A stretch of DNA of 64,000 bases from Legionella worsleiensis (GCF_001467535.1 NZ_LNZC01000012.1:421758-485757), one strand, 5' to 3'; numbered from the stretch's first letter, positions 1 through 9,997 are shown. Translations and numbers: made by a program. Notes: a model not told the origin generated them from the sequence alone.

Positions 1-27
1 CATATTTCTCGGGAATTGTACACTAAA

Positions 28-1098
28 ATGATTAAATGGTTTAAACGAAATCAAGATTCAGTACCTGTTGAGGCAACTGAACAACATAATACACCGGTTA
101 CAGACAACGCAGAAATTCCGGTTCATGAGGATATTGACGCCGTTGAGGTCGAGGAATCATCTCTCAAAGAGAGTCTTTTTGTGCGTTTCAAGCGGGGCTT
201 GAGTAAAACACGCCACCAGCTCGGTGATGGTATCGGTCGTCTTTTACTGGGAAAAAAAGAAATCAATCCTGATTTGCTAGACGAGTTGGAAACCTTGTTA
301 ATCAGTGCAGATTTAGGAATAGACACGACTCAGGCTGTTTTGAAACACATTACGGATGGTTTGGAACGAAAACAATTATCCGATGGTAATGCAGTCTATC
401 AGGCTTTAAAAGGGCACTTACAGACTATTCTGGAGCAAGAGCAACAGCCTTTAACCTTACAAACCCCCGATCACTCTCCTTTTGTACTGTTAATGGTGGG
501 CGTTAACGGCGCAGGTAAAACAACCACTATAGGCAAGCTGGCAAAACAATTTCAAAGTCAAGGCAAAAAAGTCATGTTAGCTGCTGGCGATACCTTCAGG
601 GCAGCTGCAGTAGAGCAATTGCATGTTTGGGGGGAGAGGAATGATATTCCTGTTATTGCCCAACATACCGGCGCTGACAGTGCTTCGGTAATTTTTGATG
701 CGCTGCAGGCGGCAAAGGCTCGTAAAGTGGATGTGTTGATTGCAGATACCGCAGGTCGTCTTCATACACAAAACAATTTGATGGAAGAGTTAAAGAAGGT
801 CAAACGAGTACTGCAGAAAATTGATCCTCAAGCACCTCATGAAATAATGCTGGTTCTGGATGCAAGCATAGGGCAAAATGCATTGAATCAGGCACGTCAG
901 TTTCATGAAGCGGTGCACGTCACAGGAATTACCATGACCAAACTGGATGGAACCGCTAAAGGCGGAATATTATTTGCCATAGCTAATGATTTGGGGATAC
1001 CATTTCGTTATCTAGGTGTTGGGGAGGGCATAGAAGATTTACGGCCCTTTAATGCAGCGCAATTTGTCGGTGCACTATTCAATGATGATCACATTTGA
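28..1098 (+). CDS. ftsY: Signal recognition particle receptor FtsY
   Basis: SRP receptor GTPase that docks ribosome-SRP complexes at the inner membrane for co-translational insertion of membrane proteins. An acidic N-terminal stretch (about residues 15-50) precedes the NG domain. The G1 loop GVNGAGKTT is at about residues 158-166, followed by the DTAGR and TKLDGTAKGG motifs of the SRP GTPase family. The product is about 356 residues, normal for FtsY with a short A domain. A TTG at 16 is in frame, but the ATG at 28 gives the usual start (MIKWFKR). The stop overlaps the ftsE start, the standard ftsYEX arrangement. Family assignment is secure; only 27 bases upstream are visible, so the promoter is not seen. 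Confidence 0.97.
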   Translation: MIKWFKRNQDSVPVEATEQHNTPVTDNAEIPVHEDIDAVEVEESSLKESLFVRFKRGLSKTRHQLGDGIGRLLLGKKEINPDLLDELETLLISADLGIDTTQAVLKHITDGLERKQLSDGNAVYQALKGHLQTILEQEQQPLTLQTPDHSPFVLLMVGVNGAGKTTTIGKLAKQFQSQGKKVMLAAGDTFRAAAVEQLHVWGERNDIPVIAQHTGADSASVIFDALQAAKARKVDVLIADTAGRLHTQNNLMEELKKVKRVLQKIDPQAPHEIMLVLDASIGQNALNQARQFHEAVHVTGITMTKLDGTAKGGILFAIANDLGIPFRYLGVGEGIEDLRPFNAAQFVGALFNDDHI

Positions 1099-1735
1099 CC
1101 AAGTTACTAAACGTTATCCGGGCGGCTTCGAGGCATTAAGCCAGGTCAGTTTTGCAATGCAAAAAGGCGAAATGGCCTTTCTGACCGGCCATTCTGGCGC
1201 AGGAAAAAGTACTTTTCTCAAGTTAATCGCTTTACTGGAATGGCCTACCTCCGGTCAATTAACCGTAAATGGCCTGAAATTAAATCAACTCAAAAAAAGA
1301 GACGTTGCTGCGCACCGCAGTCATTTGGGAATTACTTTTCAATCCCCTCATTTGCTCAATGACCGCACTGTGTTTGATAATGTTGCCCTGCCGCTCCAAA
1401 TTCAGGGGATGCCCTATCCAATGATTGCCAAACGAGTGCATGCGGCCCTGGATATGGTTGGATTGTTAAGTAAAGAAAAAATGGCGCCAGCTCATCTTTC
1501 AGGAGGTGAACAACAGCGAGTAGGGATTGCTCGAGCAGTGGTTCACAAACCGGCTTTATTATTGGCTGATGAGCCCACAGGAAATCTTGATCCTAAATTG
1601 TCTTCTGAAATTATGTCTCTTTTTGAGCAGTTTAATCAGGTTGGGGTAAGCATTTTGATTGCTACTCATGATTTGGCTCTGATTGCCGGAATGAAGCATC
1701 GTATCATCATGCTCAAGGGAGGAAGACTGTGTTAA
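1085..1735 (+). CDS. ftsE: Cell division ABC transporter ATPase FtsE
   Basis: ATPase of the FtsEX complex, which couples divisome assembly to activation of periplasmic murein hydrolases. The Walker A GHSGAGKST (residues 35-43), the ABC signature LSGGEQQR and the Walker B LLLADEPTGNLD are all intact. The protein is 216 residues, close to the usual FtsE size of about 220. The ATG at 1085 gives the family start MITFDQVTKRYP; an ATG at 1082 is directly adjacent. The start lies inside the end of ftsY (stop at 1098) and the 3' end overlaps the ftsX start by seven bases, so the three genes are probably translationally coupled. Confidence 0.97.
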   Translation: MITFDQVTKRYPGGFEALSQVSFAMQKGEMAFLTGHSGAGKSTFLKLIALLEWPTSGQLTVNGLKLNQLKKRDVAAHRSHLGITFQSPHLLNDRTVFDNVALPLQIQGMPYPMIAKRVHAALDMVGLLSKEKMAPAHLSGGEQQRVGIARAVVHKPALLLADEPTGNLDPKLSSEIMSLFEQFNQVGVSILIATHDLALIAGMKHRIIMLKGGRLC

Positions 1736-2658
1736 AAAGAACGCAATCTTTGTTCGTGTATCATCTTCAGGCCGCTGTGCAAAGCCTGAACTTGCTTTGC
1801 CGTAAACCTTTGGGAACAATGATGACGGTTATCGTCATTGCCATTGCATTAGCTTTACCTGCCCTTTTTTGGGTCTTTACCGATAATCTGGGCAATTTGA
1901 CCATAAGTTGGCAACGTGGAGGGCACATCTCTCTGTACTTGCAACCCGCTTTAACTCAAACGGAACAAACGCAATTATTAGAAAAAATACGCAATACGGA
2001 AGGGGTTGGTCAAGCATCTTTAACTTCATCCAAAGAGGGTTTGGCTGAGTTAACCCAACAGGAGGGAATGCATGACATCATGCGCTACCTACCAGAAAAT
2101 CCTTTACCTGCGGTGATTAAAATAGTCCCGGCTCTTGTTATCGATTCGCCGGCAAAACTGGATTTGCTCTCAAGGCAATTTAAAGCCTTTCCGGAAGTAG
2201 AACAAGTCAAGCTTGATATGGAGTGGATAAACCGGCTTCATGCTATTCTTATTTTTGTAGGTTATTTAGCCAAAGCGCTCATGGCTTTGCTTGCTCTTGC
2301 TGTGGTCATTGTTATAGGCAACACGCTGCGCCTTGCTCTAAGTAACAGGCAAGAAGAAATTCAGATTTTAAAACTGATAGGCGCAACTGATGCCTTTATT
2401 CTCAGACCTTTTTTATATTCGGGCATCTGGTATGGCATGGCCGGAGCAGTTTGCGCTGTTTTTTTGGTGAATATTTTTATCTTAAGTTTAGGTGTTGTCG
2501 TGAATCAACTGGCTGTTGCTTATCAAATGCACTATCCGCTGACATTGCTGACAATGAGACAAATCTTGCTACTTGTTTTTTTTGCAATTATACTCGGGTG
2601 GCTCGGAGCTCTATTGTCGGTAAAAAGGCAATTGGCTTCTATAGAACCCTATAATTAG
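1729..2658 (+). CDS. ftsX: Cell division membrane protein FtsX
   Basis: Integral membrane partner of FtsE. The 309-residue protein has one N-terminal membrane segment (about residues 28-46), a periplasmic loop (about 50-175), then three hydrophobic segments, the four-TM topology of FtsX. The periplasmic loop is where FtsX is known to recruit murein hydrolase activators such as EnvC. The start is a GTG at 1729, with a good Shine-Dalgarno (AAGGAGGAAG, 1716-1725) lying within ftsE. It overlaps ftsE and is followed after 51 bases by rpoH, the conserved gammaproteobacterial order ftsY-E-X-rpoH. Confidence 0.96.
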   Translation: MLKRTQSLFVYHLQAAVQSLNLLCRKPLGTMMTVIVIAIALALPALFWVFTDNLGNLTISWQRGGHISLYLQPALTQTEQTQLLEKIRNTEGVGQASLTSSKEGLAELTQQEGMHDIMRYLPENPLPAVIKIVPALVIDSPAKLDLLSRQFKAFPEVEQVKLDMEWINRLHAILIFVGYLAKALMALLALAVVIVIGNTLRLALSNRQEEIQILKLIGATDAFILRPFLYSGIWYGMAGAVCAVFLVNIFILSLGVVVNQLAVAYQMHYPLTLLTMRQILLLVFFAIILGWLGALLSVKRQLASIEPYN

Positions 2659-2709
2659 TGTATAATAAAGCAGATAATTACTTTAGTGTTGATGACTGGA
2701 GGAAGTAGT

Positions 2710-3564
2710 ATGAGTCAACAGTTGCAACTTGCTGCAATGAATCTACCCGTTGGTAGTCTTGATTCTTATATTCATCGGGTAAATCAAATTCCAATGCTTA
2801 GTCTGGAAGAAGAAATTGCTTGTGCCGAGCGTTTTCACTCTGAAGGAGATATAGAAGCAGCAAGACGTCTGGTACTTGCTCACTTACGTTATGTGGTTAG
2901 GGTAGCTCGAGGTTACCTGGGCTACGGTTTGCCCTTGAATGATTTAATTCAGGAAGGCAATGTCGGTTTGATGAAGGCTGTTAAGCGTTTTGATCCTAAA
3001 ATGGGCGTTCGTCTTGTTTCTTTTGCGGTTCACTGGATTAAAGCGGAAATTCATGAGTTTGTTTTGCGTAATTGGCGTATTGTCAAAATCGCAACAACCA
3101 AAGCGCAACGTAAATTATTTTTTAATCTGCGCCAAATGAAAAATCGCTTGGGCTGGTTTAGCAATGAAGAGGTTGATGCTGTAGCGAAAGACCTGGGCGT
3201 TAGCCGTGAGGATGTCCTGGTTATGGAGCAGCGCCTGAATGTTATGGATTCATCTTATGACGCTCCTGAAGTTGATGATAATGATGACGCTTATAAGGCT
3301 CCAGAACGTTATTTGTTCGATGTTAATGACGATCCTGCGTTAATGCTGGAAAAAGAAGACACGGGCGATCAAAGCCGTGAACGACTGATGTGCGCCATGG
3401 AACAGCTCGATGAGCGCAGTCAGGATATTTTACAGCAACGCTGGCTTGCTGAGGATAAATTAACCCTGCATGATTTAGCCGATAAATACGGTGTATCCGC
3501 CGAACGTGTCCGGCAGCTTGAAAAAAATGCCATGAAGAAAATTCGCCAATACATGGAATCATAA
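2710..3564 (+). CDS. rpoH: RNA polymerase heat-shock sigma factor RpoH (sigma-32)
   Basis: Alternative sigma factor for chaperone and protease genes. Region 2 is clear ([21 protein letters not shown] and [16 protein letters not shown]). The RpoH box, [12 protein letters not shown], separates this family from RpoD and RpoS. The C-terminus carries the region 4.2 helix-turn-helix ([19 protein letters not shown]). The ATG at 2710 has GGAGGA at 2698-2703 and gives 284 residues, the length of E. coli RpoH; a GTG/TTG extension of eight codons has no such support. Two TATAAT hexamers lie at 2650-2655 and 2661-2666, but neither has a well-spaced -35, so promoter calls are uncertain. Confidence 0.97.
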   Translation: MSQQLQLAAMNLPVGSLDSYIHRVNQIPMLSLEEEIACAERFHSEGDIEAARRLVLAHLRYVVRVARGYLGYGLPLNDLIQEGNVGLMKAVKRFDPKMGVRLVSFAVHWIKAEIHEFVLRNWRIVKIATTKAQRKLFFNLRQMKNRLGWFSNEEVDAVAKDLGVSREDVLVMEQRLNVMDSSYDAPEVDDNDDAYKAPERYLFDVNDDPALMLEKEDTGDQSRERLMCAMEQLDERSQDILQQRWLAEDKLTLHDLADKYGVSAERVRQLEKNAMKKIRQYMES

Positions 3565-3649
3565 AGCAGTTTCTACATACTCCAGCCCTTGTTCTCTGCT
3601 CATCCACCCTATGCTGGCTGAATGGTTAACAGAGGCTGGTGTATTGTCT

Positions 3650-4567
3650 TTAAGGTTTGATTTGTGGATGTATTTCCTTGTACCCAAATTGCGGTTCAAT
3701 CGAGTTAGTTAAAAACTCACCAACCAGCTGTTCTACCCGCTCATCCATCAAGACACTCACGTGATCTGCATCAGGTAATAAGGCCAGATTGGCTTTTTTG
3801 TATTCCTTGCAAAAAATAATGGATTCTTTAGGTTTAACGGTAATGTCATTTTTTCCATGAATGCATAAAAAGGGGATGTCTGCGGCTTGAGACGTAAAAT
3901 ATTTTAAACGTATGAGTTTGGGATCAATATCTGCTTGCTGATGAATCAAATGACGTAGTTGCAAATATCCATGACCAGTGAGTTTCATCCGCCGAGCAAT
4001 GGTATTTACTGGGCTGCGCATTTGTGTTGGCGATGCAATTAATATGACTCGTTCGGGTTTGGTATGCAGCTGCCATTGTGGAAATTGACCTGCCAGGTTG
4101 AGAGTACTTAATAGCATGGAACCACCAAATGAATGACCAATTAATCCATGAAAGGGCCCATGTTGGTTGATGGTTTCTTTTAAAACAGTGACTGCGTCCG
4201 TCCAGGGAAGTTGTATTCCTTTTGCTTCTCCATGTGCAGGAAAATCCAGAGCATAAACCTCATAACCGTTTAGGTGCAGATAGCGAATCAATCGTACCAT
4301 ATAGGCCGCACGTGACATCCAACCGTGAGCGATAAGAACTTTTTTGCCATTGGCGTTTTTAGCCGGAGCAAATCGATGGATCACGTGGTGACGAGGAGTG
4401 TCCTGATGGATGGCTTCACTACGTTTAATTTCAATATATTCGCAAGCCATTCTGGCAAAATCCCGATATTGTTTATCCAGAGGAAAATGAAGGGGGGTTA
4501 TAAATAATTGATAGCACAGCTGCGCATGGAGAAAATCCCGAATTTGTGTGAGTGAATTAGTCATCAT
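3650..4567 (-). CDS. Alpha/beta hydrolase
   Basis: Serine hydrolase of the alpha/beta fold with unknown substrate. The nucleophile elbow GHSFGGS is near the middle, the acid is probably in HGKNDITVK, and the histidine is in DADHVSV near the C-terminus; HGW after the first strand is a typical oxyanion-hole loop. The 305-residue protein has no signal peptide. It converges with rpoH, with 85 bases between stops. Two adjacent ATGs exist (4567 and 4564). Its neighbours do not reveal a pathway; lipase, esterase or lysophospholipase activity are all possible. Confidence 0.85.
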   Translation of the reverse strand: MMTNSLTQIRDFLHAQLCYQLFITPLHFPLDKQYRDFARMACEYIEIKRSEAIHQDTPRHHVIHRFAPAKNANGKKVLIAHGWMSRAAYMVRLIRYLHLNGYEVYALDFPAHGEAKGIQLPWTDAVTVLKETINQHGPFHGLIGHSFGGSMLLSTLNLAGQFPQWQLHTKPERVILIASPTQMRSPVNTIARRMKLTGHGYLQLRHLIHQQADIDPKLIRLKYFTSQAADIPFLCIHGKNDITVKPKESIIFCKEYKKANLALLPDADHVSVLMDERVEQLVGEFLTNSIEPQFGYKEIHPQIKP

Positions 4568-4787
4568 GATGTTATTCCCCTCAATTTTTAATTTAAGTTT
4601 AGACCAAACTAAAAAAAGAGTGTGTCATTTTCAGTCGTGGTGTCATTTGATCGCATGAAGCCGCTATCAGCGCTACCTGGATTTTTATTACGAACCGTTG
4701 ATTGCCATTTATTGGTGTTTATAAATTGACTTAAGACGTGATATCTTAGTCGCCAAGGTCTGCAATAAGTCAAATTATCCGGCGTTA

Positions 4788-7700
4788 TTGATGAAATTTA
4801 TAAAAATACTGAGCGAAATAGCGTTTATTAAGAAAAGCCGCCAAAATACTGATACAAGGAAGTTACCTGAACACATCAAAGAAAAAGTGATGCAGAGGGA
4901 CCGAGTAAACCAGGAAAAAGCAGAAGGTCGTTTTAATCGGTTATTAGACCGAGTCAGGCAAGCAAATGGCCCTGTTGCGGCAGATTATGTCGCACGCATC
5001 TGTAGCGATGACACACCCGAAGGCGGGGATGCAACGAGGTATGCTGCATCAAGCAGTCAGGCCGATTCTGGGATAGGATCTGGTAATAAACCATGGTCAT
5101 CTTATGTTAATCGATTTCTTTACCAAAAAATTATTCTGTTATGTAAACTGGCGTATCTTCAGGAGCAAAGTGGTAACCCTAAAAAACATGCCAGGAAATT
5201 ATCCTGTATTTTTGACAGTGAAAAAGCAATTTATCATTACCTCATCAATTTCCCTAAATGGAACAAGGTTACTAATCTGGTTTTTGATGCCTGTCGCTTC
5301 ACATTACCTTCTCTGGATCCGCGTCATTTTTTATTGTGGAAAAAAAGAGCACAAATTTTGGAGAACATGCTTAATCCACGCTTTAGAATTTTATTAGCAC
5401 ACGCAGCGGCCATAAAGCGGATGAGTTTATTAGGGCAATTCGTCTATACAAATATTGGTCAAATAAAGGTTAAAGAGACGGAGCTGGCGAATACAATTCG
5501 TAGATATCAAGTCGTTGCCCAATCCCCTGTAAAACATCCCGATTTAAATGATAAAAGAGCACGCCAGGATAAATTAAGTTATTTGAGCAGAGAAAAAGAA
5601 AGGTTGTATTTGGAATTGGCAGCGCTTGCTCGAGGGATTCGCCTGGAGCACGCATCTTTGCTCGTTTTGCAGGCTTTTTATGAGGAATATAAATACCACA
5701 ATGATCGAGCACGTCGTTTGCTCGTTCGTTATGGAATCAGGGAACAAACCAGGGCAGTGTTTGATTCCTTGAAACGAGACAATGATGATAAGGCTATTCC
5801 TGCTATCACTATAAAGGGGTCTGAGGTTGGTTTTCCCAAAACCTATTTAACCAAACTAAATACATCAGTCGATGAAGAAGCGGCTTTGGCGGTTTGCCTT
5901 GGGAAATTGACGTATTGCTGTCAATCGTTAGATGGTGATGCATATGAATGTGTTGTCCATGGTATTGGATCGCCTAATGGTGCTTTTTATGTGCTGTTTT
6001 CTGGAGATGAAGATCATCTTAATTTGCATGATCCTGTTCTTGCTCAAGCCTGGGTTTGGCGAAGTACAGGTGGTGATTTATGTCTTGATTCAATTGAGGT
6101 TTCACATAACGTTTCTATTTCTTTGGTTATAACCATGTATCGTTATCTGGGCATGCTTCTTTGCGAGGAAAAGGGAATTAATCGGGTTAATACTGGAGTA
6201 TCCTGTGGCGTCACTGATCGGGTGTCACTTGCTGATTACCCTGTAGTTTCTATAAAACCAGTAGATTATTACGGTTATACCAGTGCGACAAGACAAAGCG
6301 TTCTGGCTGAAAAATCGATGTTTTTTATCCACTATCAACCGGATACATCGAAATTGTTTCAGCAACTCATTATCCAAAGAACCCGCTTGTTTTTGTCTTC
6401 TTTGTTTCATTCACCTGAGCCACTAATTAACAATGAACGTTTTAAAAAAATGATTGCTTATCTCGTTTATAAAAAACAAGACATGCGAGGGTATTTTCTT
6501 TACGATTTAATGCTTGATTTGGCTCAACATCGCCTGGAAGAGTTGGAGCAGCTCCTGGCTATCAATCGAACTTATTACACGGTGATAAATGAAACTGGTG
6601 TGCACTATTCACTAAAAATGATGCTGGATTGGCATAAAAAAGGAGCTTATATTGGCTCAATGAATCAGGCAGGATGGAGGTTTGTCAACTACCAGGAGGT
6701 AATAAGTGAATTTAAAAGCGTTGTTTCACGTTATTTATCGAATACCTCAAATCCTGCCTTGCTCTCGTTCTCCTGTTCACCAATTACCTCAATGGCATTG
6801 ACCAGTAAAAATTATCCCTTTTTTAAAAAATGGGTCAAATATTTTCTGGAGATTCAACTTCTTTTTGAGTCTGAGGCACTAATCAATTGGGTTGGGGGGA
6901 TTTTATCCCGGGATGCATCAATGACTCAACGGCATCTTAATATTTTTAACCTGTTTCCCAAAAGCCACCGGTTTAATATTATCCGTTCAGGAGAGAGGAC
7001 AACACCCCTGCATTTAATGGCATCCAATCCGGTCATGCTCAGTGCTTTTCTTAACAGGATACTCAAGGCTCAACGACTGGATGCAGTGAAACTAAAGAAT
7101 AATTATGGCTTTTTGGTATTGCAATCTGCCATAGCCTATCCAGAGTCATTAGCTGTTATTTTTAAATCATTAACCGAAAAAGACCGGTTAGCTGTTTTGA
7201 AATTAACTCATTATGATGGCACAAACCTATTGCATTTGGCGTTAGCTTATCGTGAATCGTTAGACACTATTCTTAAATTTATACCGTACTGTGAGGCGTT
7301 AAGTAGGATTAAACGTCCTGATAGCCAAGGTAATCTATTGTTGCACCATACTGTTGCCTATTCCGATTCTTTGCGCATTGTTCTTGCACTTTATCCTGAT
7401 GAAGACCACTTAAACGCAATATGTTACGCCAATCATAAAGGGAATACGGTGTTGCATCAGGCGGCAATTTATCCTGAATCGTTACGAATTCTTCTGGAAT
7501 TTTATCCCCCACAAGAGAGGCTTCGAGCTCTTCTTCAATGCAATAATTCAGGCGCTTCGGTTTTGCATTTAGCAAGCAAAAAAACCAAATCAATGAGCGT
7601 TATTCTTGAGTTACTGCCTGAAGACCAGAGACTGGGAGCCATTATCTATGCGGGTATTTCAGATAATATCAATGCCCCTTGGCATCCTAAAACGCCACAA

Positions 7701-9062
7701 TCGCCTGATGAAGAGGAAATTCATTATTGGAGTGACGATGAGGTGAATGAACGCTCTTTTTCCGATGATGAGCTGGTGTTTGAGGAGTTTACTAGTCCTG
7801 AGGCACTGAGTACTTTTCTACGGAGCTTGACTGAGGCACAACGGCTTGACACACTATGCCAGGTTGATGAGTTCGGCAATACTATGCTGCATCGAGCGGT
7901 AACTCAGCCTGATTTCCTCGGCGTTATTCTCACTTTTTTGCCTGAATTGCACAAATTAAGAATAGTGAGTATAGCAAATAATGCCGGTGACACCGCACTG
8001 CATTTGGCCGTAAAACACCATCAATCCTTGCAAATGGTTTTGGACGTTTATCCTGAAGATCAAAAACGTGATGCCGTGTGTCAGGTTAATTACTGGGACT
8101 TCAGGGTTTTAGATTGTGCAGTTGACTGTCACCATTCGCTAAAAATCCTTCTGGAGCTTTTTTCCCAAGATCAATTGGGTGCTGTTGTAGCTCAGGTTAT
8201 GAGTAATGGCCAAACGCTATTGCATGAGGCGGTAACTAATCCTTTATCGTTACGAATTATCCTTGATATGCTTCCCCAAGAGCAAAGACTTGAGGTTATT
8301 TCTCTGGTAAATCAGAGTGGAGACAGAGTGTTGGATTGTGCTTTAGCTCAGTGCAAGTCAGTGCACATTATTTTAGAGATTTATCCACCAGACCAACGGT
8401 TTGAAGCCTTATTTCGCATTAATTATGATGCTCAAACTCTTATGCAGTTTATCCTCGAAAATCCGGGAATATTGGGCGTCATTTTCGATTTATTACCAGA
8501 AGAACAATGGATAAATGCAATAATACAGCATGATAAGTTCGGTCGTAATTTGTTACACTATGCAGAAAGTAATCTCAGCTTGCTGAGAACGCTTTTGGAA
8601 AAGATACCTGTGGGCCAAAGGTTGGATGCGATAAAGGATAGTTGTTCCTCTGGCTGGGGATTGTTACGACAGGCCACTGCAAATCTCGATTTAGCGAATC
8701 TCCTGTTCGAGCTTATTATGGTGCAGCAGCGACTTGATGCATTTAGGGCATTGATTGCACACATTAGAGAGCCAGGTACAGATGCAATAAAGCCTGAAAT
8801 ATTGACTGTCATTTTTGAATCGCTACCCGAGTCGCAACGGCTCAAGGCTCTTCTTCTGATCTGTAAGTCCAGTCCCTACCTTTTATTTTTATCACAAAAC
8901 CATCATGACATCCTGGTTGCTATTCAGGATCTGATTCCAGAGCTTAAAGGAGCCAAACGAGAATTAGCATCAATCTCAATAAGTACTTGGATGGGATTCT
9001 TTTCAGGCAAGCAACGCCCCTGTAATCATTCATCGTTTGAGGATTTCGCTTTAACACCATAA
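4788..9062 (+). CDS. Large 37-residue ankyrin-like repeat protein, candidate Dot/Icm effector
   Basis: Product of 1,424 residues that I do not recognise as a named effector. The first half (about 1-690) is mostly helical. It contains a conserved-looking block around residues 375-440, with a Cys-Cys pair (LTYCCQSL), SPNGAFYVLF, AQAWVWRS and LCLDSIE. From about residue 735 to 1340 there are around 15 repeats with an exact 37-residue period in the best-preserved part. The unit has ankyrin-like G-x-T-x-L-H-x-A followed by P-E-S-L-x-x-I-L and P-E-x-Q-R-L-x-A-I. An acidic insert (about 975-1005) interrupts the array. No signal peptide or membrane span is seen. Size, repeats and cytosolic character fit Legionella effectors, but secretion is inferred. 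Confidence 0.8.
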   Translation: MMKFIKILSEIAFIKKSRQNTDTRKLPEHIKEKVMQRDRVNQEKAEGRFNRLLDRVRQANGPVAADYVARICSDDTPEGGDATRYAASSSQADSGIGSGNKPWSSYVNRFLYQKIILLCKLAYLQEQSGNPKKHARKLSCIFDSEKAIYHYLINFPKWNKVTNLVFDACRFTLPSLDPRHFLLWKKRAQILENMLNPRFRILLAHAAAIKRMSLLGQFVYTNIGQIKVKETELANTIRRYQVVAQSPVKHPDLNDKRARQDKLSYLSREKERLYLELAALARGIRLEHASLLVLQAFYEEYKYHNDRARRLLVRYGIREQTRAVFDSLKRDNDDKAIPAITIKGSEVGFPKTYLTKLNTSVDEEAALAVCLGKLTYCCQSLDGDAYECVVHGIGSPNGAFYVLFSGDEDHLNLHDPVLAQAWVWRSTGGDLCLDSIEVSHNVSISLVITMYRYLGMLLCEEKGINRVNTGVSCGVTDRVSLADYPVVSIKPVDYYGYTSATRQSVLAEKSMFFIHYQPDTSKLFQQLIIQRTRLFLSSLFHSPEPLINNERFKKMIAYLVYKKQDMRGYFLYDLMLDLAQHRLEELEQLLAINRTYYTVINETGVHYSLKMMLDWHKKGAYIGSMNQAGWRFVNYQEVISEFKSVVSRYLSNTSNPALLSFSCSPITSMALTSKNYPFFKKWVKYFLEIQLLFESEALINWVGGILSRDASMTQRHLNIFNLFPKSHRFNIIRSGERTTPLHLMASNPVMLSAFLNRILKAQRLDAVKLKNNYGFLVLQSAIAYPESLAVIFKSLTEKDRLAVLKLTHYDGTNLLHLALAYRESLDTILKFIPYCEALSRIKRPDSQGNLLLHHTVAYSDSLRIVLALYPDEDHLNAICYANHKGNTVLHQAAIYPESLRILLEFYPPQERLRALLQCNNSGASVLHLASKKTKSMSVILELLPEDQRLGAIIYAGISDNINAPWHPKTPQSPDEEEIHYWSDDEVNERSFSDDELVFEEFTSPEALSTFLRSLTEAQRLDTLCQVDEFGNTMLHRAVTQPDFLGVILTFLPELHKLRIVSIANNAGDTALHLAVKHHQSLQMVLDVYPEDQKRDAVCQVNYWDFRVLDCAVDCHHSLKILLELFSQDQLGAVVAQVMSNGQTLLHEAVTNPLSLRIILDMLPQEQRLEVISLVNQSGDRVLDCALAQCKSVHIILEIYPPDQRFEALFRINYDAQTLMQFILENPGILGVIFDLLPEEQWINAIIQHDKFGRNLLHYAESNLSLLRTLLEKIPVGQRLDAIKDSCSSGWGLLRQATANLDLANLLFELIMVQQRLDAFRALIAHIREPGTDAIKPEILTVIFESLPESQRLKALLLICKSSPYLLFLSQNHHDILVAIQDLIPELKGAKRELASISISTWMGFFSGKQRPCNHSSFEDFALTP

Positions 9063-9179
9063 ATAATGGCATTTAAATCTTTTGTATCGGGTATGGATTT
9101 AGTTATCAATTTGGAATCGCTGGACTTTTATCCTTTTTCCCCTAGACTATTTTTATTATCCATAATAAGGACAGTGTAT

Positions 9180-9896
9180 ATGTTTGCAGCAAATTCAATT
9201 TATCATCACAATGATCAAGAGTTACATGGTTTTTTAGCTTTTGATGAACAGAACTTGACCCCTCGACCGGCAGTGATTGTCGCTCATGACTGGACAGGGC
9301 GTAATGATTTTGCCTGTCAAAAAGCCAGAATGCTTGCTGAAATGGGCTATGTTGGATTCGCCCTGGATGCTTATGGCCAAGGTCGCCAGGGGGCAAATAA
9401 TGATGAAAAAATGGCATTAATGCAGCCTTTAATTGCGGATCGCTCTTTGCTAAGAGATCGCTTGCTCGCAGCATATCATGCGGTAGCTGCCAGACCTGAA
9501 GTTGATAAATCCAGAATTGCGGTAATAGGATTTTGCTTCGGTGGTTTATGTGCTCTTGATTTGGCTCGAAGCGGTGCTGATTTAAAAGGTGTTGTAACGT
9601 TTCACGGCATTTTGAATAAACCGGAACATCTTGACTCCGCACCCATCAAAGCGAAAATTCTGGTATTACATGGTTATGATGATCCTATGGTCAAGCCCGA
9701 GCAAGTAAATGTCTTTTGTCAGGAAATGACCCAGGCCAAGGTTGACTGGCAGGTACACATGTACGGACAGGTGCAACATGCCTTTACTAATCCACAGGCC
9801 CATGATACTTCGCTAGGGTTGATGTTTAATTCACTGGCAGAGCAGCGATCATGGTTGGCTATGCAGCATTTTTTGTATGAGATATTTAAACAATAA
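9180..9896 (+). CDS. Dienelactone hydrolase family protein
   Basis: Alpha/beta hydrolase of the dienelactone hydrolase family, 238 residues, with a cysteine nucleophile in GFCFGG, the acid in LHGYDDPMV and the histidine in QVQHAFTNP. The N-terminal half has the family block VIVAHDWTGRNDF. An in-frame ATG at 9066 would add 38 residues of no family resemblance. The ATG at 9180 has AAGGA at 9166-9170 and gives the normal family length. The true substrate is unknown; many bacterial members are not in aromatic degradation, and no such genes are nearby. Confidence 0.88.
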   Translation: MFAANSIYHHNDQELHGFLAFDEQNLTPRPAVIVAHDWTGRNDFACQKARMLAEMGYVGFALDAYGQGRQGANNDEKMALMQPLIADRSLLRDRLLAAYHAVAARPEVDKSRIAVIGFCFGGLCALDLARSGADLKGVVTFHGILNKPEHLDSAPIKAKILVLHGYDDPMVKPEQVNVFCQEMTQAKVDWQVHMYGQVQHAFTNPQAHDTSLGLMFNSLAEQRSWLAMQHFLYEIFKQ

Positions 9897-9962
9897 GGTA
9901 GAGGGACTTTTTTTACGCAATGCTCACTGTTTAATGTGGCAAAATTGCATCTTCTTAGTACC

Positions 9963-9989
9963 AAAAAGCCGCTGTAGCAGCGGCTTTTT
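9963..9989. terminator. Bidirectional intrinsic terminator
   Basis: A perfect 12-bp stem, AAAAAGCCGCTG paired with CAGCGGCTTTTT, around a three-base loop. A T-run follows on each strand. It sits between the convergent hydrolase (9180-9896) and panC (ending at 9998) and should stop transcription both ways. Confidence 0.92.
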
Positions 9990-9997
9990 TCTTAATA

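Noticed and set aside
16..27. TTG start four codons before the ftsY ATG
   Set aside because: The ATG at 28 gives the normal FtsY N-terminus; TTG use would need a stronger ribosome-binding site.
7309..7593. Minus-strand frame within the giant repeat gene
   Set aside because: Antisense shadow of the repeat region with no start signal or protein resemblance.
4788..9062. Possible CRISPR or tandem DNA repeat
   Set aside because: The 111-base periodicity exists in the protein, but the DNA units have diverged strongly and form no array with identical repeats and spacers.
9142..9642. 166-codon minus-strand frame across the dienelactone hydrolase gene
   Set aside because: The plus-strand gene has an intact Cys-Asp-His triad and a ribosome-binding site; the minus frame has neither motif nor start signal.
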